From contig JAFOMV010000064.1 in NCBI GenBank assembly GCA_017418765.1, forward strand, positions 1 through 10,675: a stretch of DNA of 10,675 bases, in the 5' to 3' direction. Made by a program: the position numbers and the translations under genes. Under the pieces are notes generated by a model. It did not search any database and had not been told where the DNA came from. It saw only the letters and a program-made list of their open reading frames with translations. The stretch is from Ruminococcus sp. (lineage in GTDB: Bacteria; Bacillota_A; Clostridia; Oscillospirales; Ruminococcaceae). Positions within the stretch are counted from its first letter, which is position 1. Each line of letters begins with the position of its first letter. Positions 6,828-10,675 of the stretch are shown piece after piece.

Positions 6828-8054
6828 ATGAATACAAAGAAAAGAGTAGTGGCTATGCTCCTTGCTGGAGGTCAGGGAAGCCGACTTTATGCTCTTACAA
6901 AGAATGTAGCCAAACCTGCCGTACCATATGGTGGAAAATACAGGCTTATAGATTTCCCTCTCTCAAACTGCACAAACTCAGGTATCGATACTGTCGGCGT
7001 TCTTACGCAGTATCAGCCCCTTGTACTGAATGAATATATAGGCAACGGCGAACCCTGGGATCTTGATAAAATGAACGGCGGTGTACACGTTCTTCCGCCT
7101 TATGAAACACAGGCAGGTGCCTCATGGTATGAGGGCACAGCAAATGCCATATATCAGAATATAAGGTTTATAGAACGATATGACCCGAAGTATGTCGTAG
7201 TTCTCGGCGGAGATCATATCTATAAAATGGATTATTCAAAAATGATAGCATTCCATGAGGAAAATGATGCAGACTGTACCATTTCCGTCATCAATGTTCC
7301 GAAAGCTGAAGCTTCACGTTTCGGCATCATGATCACAGATGAAAACGATCAGGTCACAGACTTCGTAGAAAAGCCAAAGGAGCCTAAGTCTACCCTCGCT
7401 TCAATGGGAATATATGTATTCAGATGGGATAAGCTAAAAAAATACCTCATAGAAAACGAAGAAGATGCTAATGCTAAACGTGATCGTGGTGAGAAGTGGT
7501 CAAAGGATTTCGGCAAGGATATAATCACATCCATGCTGCGTGACAAGCAAAGGCTTTTCGCATATGAATTTGAAGGCTACTGGAAGGATGTCGGTACTCT
7601 CGAATCGTTGTGGGAAGCAAATATGGATCTTCTCAGCCCGAATGTTCCGCTTAATCTTTATGACCCACAGTGGAAGATATATTCAAGAAACAACAATATG
7701 CCTCCGCAGTACATCGGCGATGATGCTGATATCGAGAATTCCATGATCTCGGAGGGAAGCCTTATCAACGGAACAGTTGATTTTTCTGTTGTCTTCCAGG
7801 GCGTAACTATTGAAAAAGGTGCTACAGTAAAATACAGCATTATTATGCCGGGTACCGTTATCAAATCAGGAGCTGTCATTGAATACGCCATAATCGGTTC
7901 GGACAGTGTCATCGAAAATGGTGTAAAAATAGGTGTAAGCCCTGAGTCTCACGATTCAGATGAAAAGTGGGGCATTGCCGTTGTCGGACATAATGTTACA
8001 GTGTCCAAGGATAAGGTAGTTCAGCCTAAACAGATAATCGGCGAGAATATTTGA
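6828..8054 (+). CDS. glgC: Glucose-1-phosphate adenylyltransferase, catalytic subunit
   Basis: GlgC makes ADP-glucose and pyrophosphate from ATP and glucose-1-phosphate, the committed step of bacterial glycogen synthesis. The 408-residue protein has an N-terminal nucleotidyltransferase domain with [10 protein letters not shown] (G14-L20), [19 protein letters not shown] (from K29), [22 protein letters not shown] with metal-binding D129, and DFVEKP with E181 and K182 of the sugar-phosphate site. A left-handed beta-helix follows, seen as hexapeptide-like repeats from about residue 290. By hand alignment, the E. coli fructose-1,6-bisphosphate lysine K39 is N26 here, so E. coli-style activation is doubtful. 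AGGAGG (6816-6821) precedes the ATG by 6 nt. The glgD gene starts 16 nt after the stop, and the two products probably form a heterotetramer as in Bacillus-type systems. The 93-nt gap before it has only a 4-bp hairpin and no convincing promoter. Confidence 0.97.
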   Translation: MNTKKRVVAMLLAGGQGSRLYALTKNVAKPAVPYGGKYRLIDFPLSNCTNSGIDTVGVLTQYQPLVLNEYIGNGEPWDLDKMNGGVHVLPPYETQAGASWYEGTANAIYQNIRFIERYDPKYVVVLGGDHIYKMDYSKMIAFHEENDADCTISVINVPKAEASRFGIMITDENDQVTDFVEKPKEPKSTLASMGIYVFRWDKLKKYLIENEEDANAKRDRGEKWSKDFGKDIITSMLRDKQRLFAYEFEGYWKDVGTLESLWEANMDLLSPNVPLNLYDPQWKIYSRNNNMPPQYIGDDADIENSMISEGSLINGTVDFSVVFQGVTIEKGATVKYSIIMPGTVIKSGAVIEYAIIGSDSVIENGVKIGVSPESHDSDEKWGIAVVGHNVTVSKDKVVQPKQIIGENI

Positions 8055-8070
8055 GCGGAGGAGTTTTACT

Positions 8071-9195
8071 ATGAGTGTTAATTATAATGTTTTAGGATTG
8101 ATCTTTGCAAGCCTTCACGATAAGAATATCAAGGAACTGACTGATCAGAGAACAATGGGTTCCATTCCCTTCGGAGGCCGTTATCGTCTTATTGATTTCC
8201 CTCTTTCAAATATGGTAAACTCAAATGTTCCTGAGGTGGGCGTAATAACGAAAGCAAATTACGGCTCACTTCTTGACCATCTCGGCTCAGGCAGAGAATG
8301 GGACCTTTCACGTAAAAAGGGCGGACTTCATCTTCTGCCGCCTTTTATACAGAATTCTGACGGACCTTATGAAGGACGTCTTGATGCCCTTAATAAGGTG
8401 TGGAGCTATGTTGAACATTCACAGGCAAAGTATATCATACTTGCAAACTGTGATGTTATCACCAGTATGGATTATAATCCGGTTCTGAAACAGCATATGG
8501 ATACAGGAGCTGATATCACCCTTATCTATAGTGAGGGATATTATGATTACCGCACAAACCGAGGTGCTGCTATCGTAGAATTTGATGAGGATCAGAACCT
8601 TACAGAAGTGCTTGCTGAACCAAGTATAACAGGCAGATGCAAGATATGGCTCGAAAGCTTTATAATAGGAAAGGATTTCCTCTGGAATATAGTAAATGAT
8701 GCAAGAAGCAGAAATCAGAAAAGCTTTACACGCCATATCCTGCAGGGAAACCGTGATAAGTATAAGATAATGGGTTATGAGCATAAGGGATTCTTTACAA
8801 GAATAGACAATATCGCTAATTATTATAAGGCTAATATGATGCTTCTCGATTCTGAAAAGCGAAATGGTCTTTTCAAGGAGAATCTGCCAATATTTACAAA
8901 GATAGGTGATAACGGTCCTGTAAAGTATGGTGTTAAGGCAAGAGTAAAGGATTCACTTATAGCTGACGGATGTATCATAGAGGGAACTGTTGAAAATTCA
9001 GTTCTTTTCAGAGGTGTCAGAGTCGGAAAAGGTGCCGTTGTCAAGAACTGCGTTCTTTTACAAGGCACTACGATAAACGATGATTGTCAGGTAACAGCGC
9101 TTATCACAGATAAGAATGTTACCATAAGTGACAGCAGAGCCATTACTGGTTCTGAAAGCTATCCGCTGTATATCGATAAAAACGGAACTCTCTGA
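8071..9195 (+). CDS. glgD: GlgD, non-catalytic partner subunit of ADP-glucose pyrophosphorylase
   Basis: GlgD is a GlgC paralogue found mainly in Firmicutes that is poorly active alone but modulates GlgC in a heteromeric enzyme. This 374-residue protein aligns with GlgC without gaps over the first 39 residues, sharing [14 protein letters not shown], but the ATP-binding signature is lost: GGQGSR becomes SLHDKN (14-19) and KP becomes MG (29-30). GGDH becomes ANCD, retaining an Asp at 128, and FVEKP becomes VLAEP, losing the Glu-Lys pair. The C-terminal beta-helix persists (IEGTVENSVLFRGVRVGKGA). GGAGGAG (8057-8063) precedes the ATG by 7 nt. It is tightly spaced between glgC (16 nt) and glgA (15 nt), so stoichiometric co-expression is likely. 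Reduced catalysis is inferred from the residues and from what is known of the family. Confidence 0.95.
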   Translation: MSVNYNVLGLIFASLHDKNIKELTDQRTMGSIPFGGRYRLIDFPLSNMVNSNVPEVGVITKANYGSLLDHLGSGREWDLSRKKGGLHLLPPFIQNSDGPYEGRLDALNKVWSYVEHSQAKYIILANCDVITSMDYNPVLKQHMDTGADITLIYSEGYYDYRTNRGAAIVEFDEDQNLTEVLAEPSITGRCKIWLESFIIGKDFLWNIVNDARSRNQKSFTRHILQGNRDKYKIMGYEHKGFFTRIDNIANYYKANMMLLDSEKRNGLFKENLPIFTKIGDNGPVKYGVKARVKDSLIADGCIIEGTVENSVLFRGVRVGKGAVVKNCVLLQGTTINDDCQVTALITDKNVTISDSRAITGSESYPLYIDKNGTL

Positions 9196-9210
9196 TGGGG
9201 GTGACCATGT

Positions 9211-10641
9211 ATGAAGATATTATTTGCCGCAAGTGAAGCTGTACCTTATGCAGCTTCAGGCGGTCTGGCTGATGTAACAGGCTCACTGCCTAAGGCTTTT
9301 TGTTCAAAGGGAAATGATTGCCGTGTAGTTATGCCGCTGTATAAGTCGATCCCTGATGATCTGCGTGAAAATATGGCTTTCGTGAAAAATATCACAGTCG
9401 ATGTTTCATGGCGAAAGCAGTATTGCGGAATTTTTACCTCAGTCCATAATGGGATCACATACTACTTTATAGATAATGAGTATTATTTTGCAAGAGACGG
9501 TCTTTATGGCTTCTATGATGACTGCGAACGTTTTGTTTTCTTTGACCGTGCTGTGCTTGAAATGCTGAAGTATATCGGTTTCACTCCTGATATAATCAAC
9601 TGCCACGATTGGCAGACAGCGCTCATTCCTGTATATTACAGCATTTACTATAAGTATCAGCAGGGATATGACGGGATAAAGAATATCCTTACTATCCACA
9701 ATATCGAATATCAGGGAAAATACGGAAAGGAAACTCTCACCGAACTTATGGGCATACCGATGTATAATGCCAATCTTCTTGATTATGATGGTTACGTCAA
9801 TATGCTCAAAGGCGGTATAGAAACATCAGACAGGATACTGACTGTCAGCCCGAGCTATGCGTGGGAGATACTCGATCCCTGGTATGCACATGGACTGGAT
9901 CGTATTCTTGTTACCAAGCAGTACAAGCTGAAGGGAATACTAAACGGTATTGACACCGAACTGTATGATCCTGAAAAGGACAGGTATACAGTAAAACATT
10001 ATTCTATCAGTGATCTTTCAGGAAAAGAGATATGCAAGAATGCTTTGTGTGATGAACTTGGACTGATAAAGGGTGATGGCCCGATAGTCGGTATGGTAAC
10101 GAGATTTGTTGCACATAAGGGTATCGATCTTATACGCTGTGTTTTTGAAGAACTTATCAATATGGGATTCAGATTTGCCATACTCGGAAGCGGCGATAAA
10201 ATGTATGAGGATTTCTTCTTTGAAATGGCATCAAGATATGAGGGGAAAGTATCGGTTACAACAGGATTTATCCCTGAACTTTCCCACAGGATATATGCCG
10301 GTTCGGATATGTTCCTTATGCCCTCACAGAGTGAGCCGTGCGGTCTTGCACAAATGATCTCCATGAGATACGGTACTATACCAATAGTTCGTGAAACAGG
10401 CGGACTAAGGGATTCTGTTCGTGATAACGGCGGACCTGACGGTAATGGATTTACATTCAAGACATACAATGCGAATGATATGCTTGACGCTTTAAAGCGT
10501 GCAAAAAAGGATTATTCCGATAAAAAAAACTGGACAGCACTTATGAAGCGTGCAATGTCATGTGACTATAGCTGGTCAGCATCTGCGGATATATATCTTG
10601 AGACATATAAAGAGCTTCTCAGCAAAGATGATAACACATAG
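9211..10641 (+). CDS. glgA: Glycogen synthase (ADP-glucose, GT5)
   Basis: GlgA transfers glucose from ADP-glucose to the non-reducing end of alpha-1,4-glucan. The 476-residue protein is full length with two Rossmann domains: an N-terminal GT5 domain (1 to about 245) with ASEAVPYAASGGLADV, CHDWQTA (H132-D133) and TIHNIEYQG (H163), and a C-terminal domain with TRFVAHKG (R298, K303, matching E. coli R300 and K305), SQSEPCGL with E375 (E. coli E377), and RETGGLRDSV. The usual KxGGL lysine (E. coli K15) is replaced by A15 in the first motif. GGGGTGA (9198-9204) lies 6 nt before the ATG at 9211; an ATG at 9207 is out of frame. It is the last glg gene visible; 34 nt follow the stop with no recognisable terminator, so the operon may continue, for example with glgP as in Bacillus. 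Confidence 0.97.
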   Translation: MKILFAASEAVPYAASGGLADVTGSLPKAFCSKGNDCRVVMPLYKSIPDDLRENMAFVKNITVDVSWRKQYCGIFTSVHNGITYYFIDNEYYFARDGLYGFYDDCERFVFFDRAVLEMLKYIGFTPDIINCHDWQTALIPVYYSIYYKYQQGYDGIKNILTIHNIEYQGKYGKETLTELMGIPMYNANLLDYDGYVNMLKGGIETSDRILTVSPSYAWEILDPWYAHGLDRILVTKQYKLKGILNGIDTELYDPEKDRYTVKHYSISDLSGKEICKNALCDELGLIKGDGPIVGMVTRFVAHKGIDLIRCVFEELINMGFRFAILGSGDKMYEDFFFEMASRYEGKVSVTTGFIPELSHRIYAGSDMFLMPSQSEPCGLAQMISMRYGTIPIVRETGGLRDSVRDNGGPDGNGFTFKTYNANDMLDALKRAKKDYSDKKNWTALMKRAMSCDYSWSASADIYLETYKELLSKDDNT

Positions 10642-10675
10642 GGTATCAGATGAAGAAGAAAAGCTGTCATGAAAA

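Noticed and set aside
6733..10640. Shared 12-mer TGATAACACATA at the ends of glgB and glgA
   Set aside because: A few 12-nt matches are expected by chance in a 10-kb window, and the two copies are in different reading contexts.
10650..10675. ATG at 10650 opening a Lys-rich frame to the window end
   Set aside because: Only about eight codons are visible and there is no good ribosome binding site; cannot be told from chance. A glgP or other gene could start beyond the edge.
1..10675. Search by eye for CRISPR arrays, tRNAs, rRNA, insertion sequences, prophage or defence genes
   Set aside because: No repeat-spacer pattern, cloverleaf, transposase motif or phage-like gene was recognised; the window is ordinary metabolic and sporulation content.

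Overview
The window reads as a chromosomal segment of a low-to-mid GC anaerobic Firmicute, most probably a Ruminococcus or close Oscillospiraceae relative. The reasons are a glgB-glgC-glgD-glgA glycogen operon containing the Firmicute-type second subunit GlgD, a spoIIE sporulation gene, strong AGGAGG-type ribosome binding sites, and a phenylacetate-CoA ligase next to an aromatic-type aminotransferase. The genus is an inference from gene content and style, not from a search. All supported genes lie on the plus strand and cover nearly the whole window.

Positions 1-2121: the 3' part of a phenylacetate-CoA ligase gene (start outside the window) is followed by a class I PLP aminotransferase. A good sigma-A type promoter (-35 inside the ligase gene) and a perfect GC-rich 19-nt palindrome lie between them. 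The aminotransferase gene ends in a 12-bp-stem terminator-like hairpin. The two enzymes fit a shared role in interconverting aromatic amino acids, aryl-pyruvates, arylacetyl-CoA and arylacetates, but the oxidoreductase that would link them is not in the window.

Positions 2122-4760: a structured intergenic region holds a long imperfect hairpin, then an exact Spo0A-box heptamer 21 bp upstream of TATAAT. Next is spoIIE, a membrane-anchored PP2C-type phosphatase that in sporulating Firmicutes activates sigma F. A 259-nt AT-rich gap follows. It has no gene I can support, no obvious terminator, and a good promoter at its 3' end.

Positions 4761-10641: the glycogen operon. GlgC (catalytic) and GlgD (catalytically degenerate partner) make ADP-glucose from glucose-1-phosphate and ATP, GlgA polymerises it into alpha-1,4-glucan, and GlgB adds alpha-1,6 branches. 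Gaps are 93, 16 and 15 nt, each with its own Shine-Dalgarno, so co-transcription from the promoter before glgB is likely. The last 34 nt contain no feature I can support.

No tRNA, rRNA, CRISPR array, insertion sequence, phage gene or defence system was seen. I did not find a convincing new multi-gene system. The most useful leads are the Spo0A-type spoIIE promoter and adjacent hairpin, the palindrome in the aminotransferase leader, the missing KxGGL lysine in GlgA, the basic tail of GlgB, and the ligase/aminotransferase pairing.
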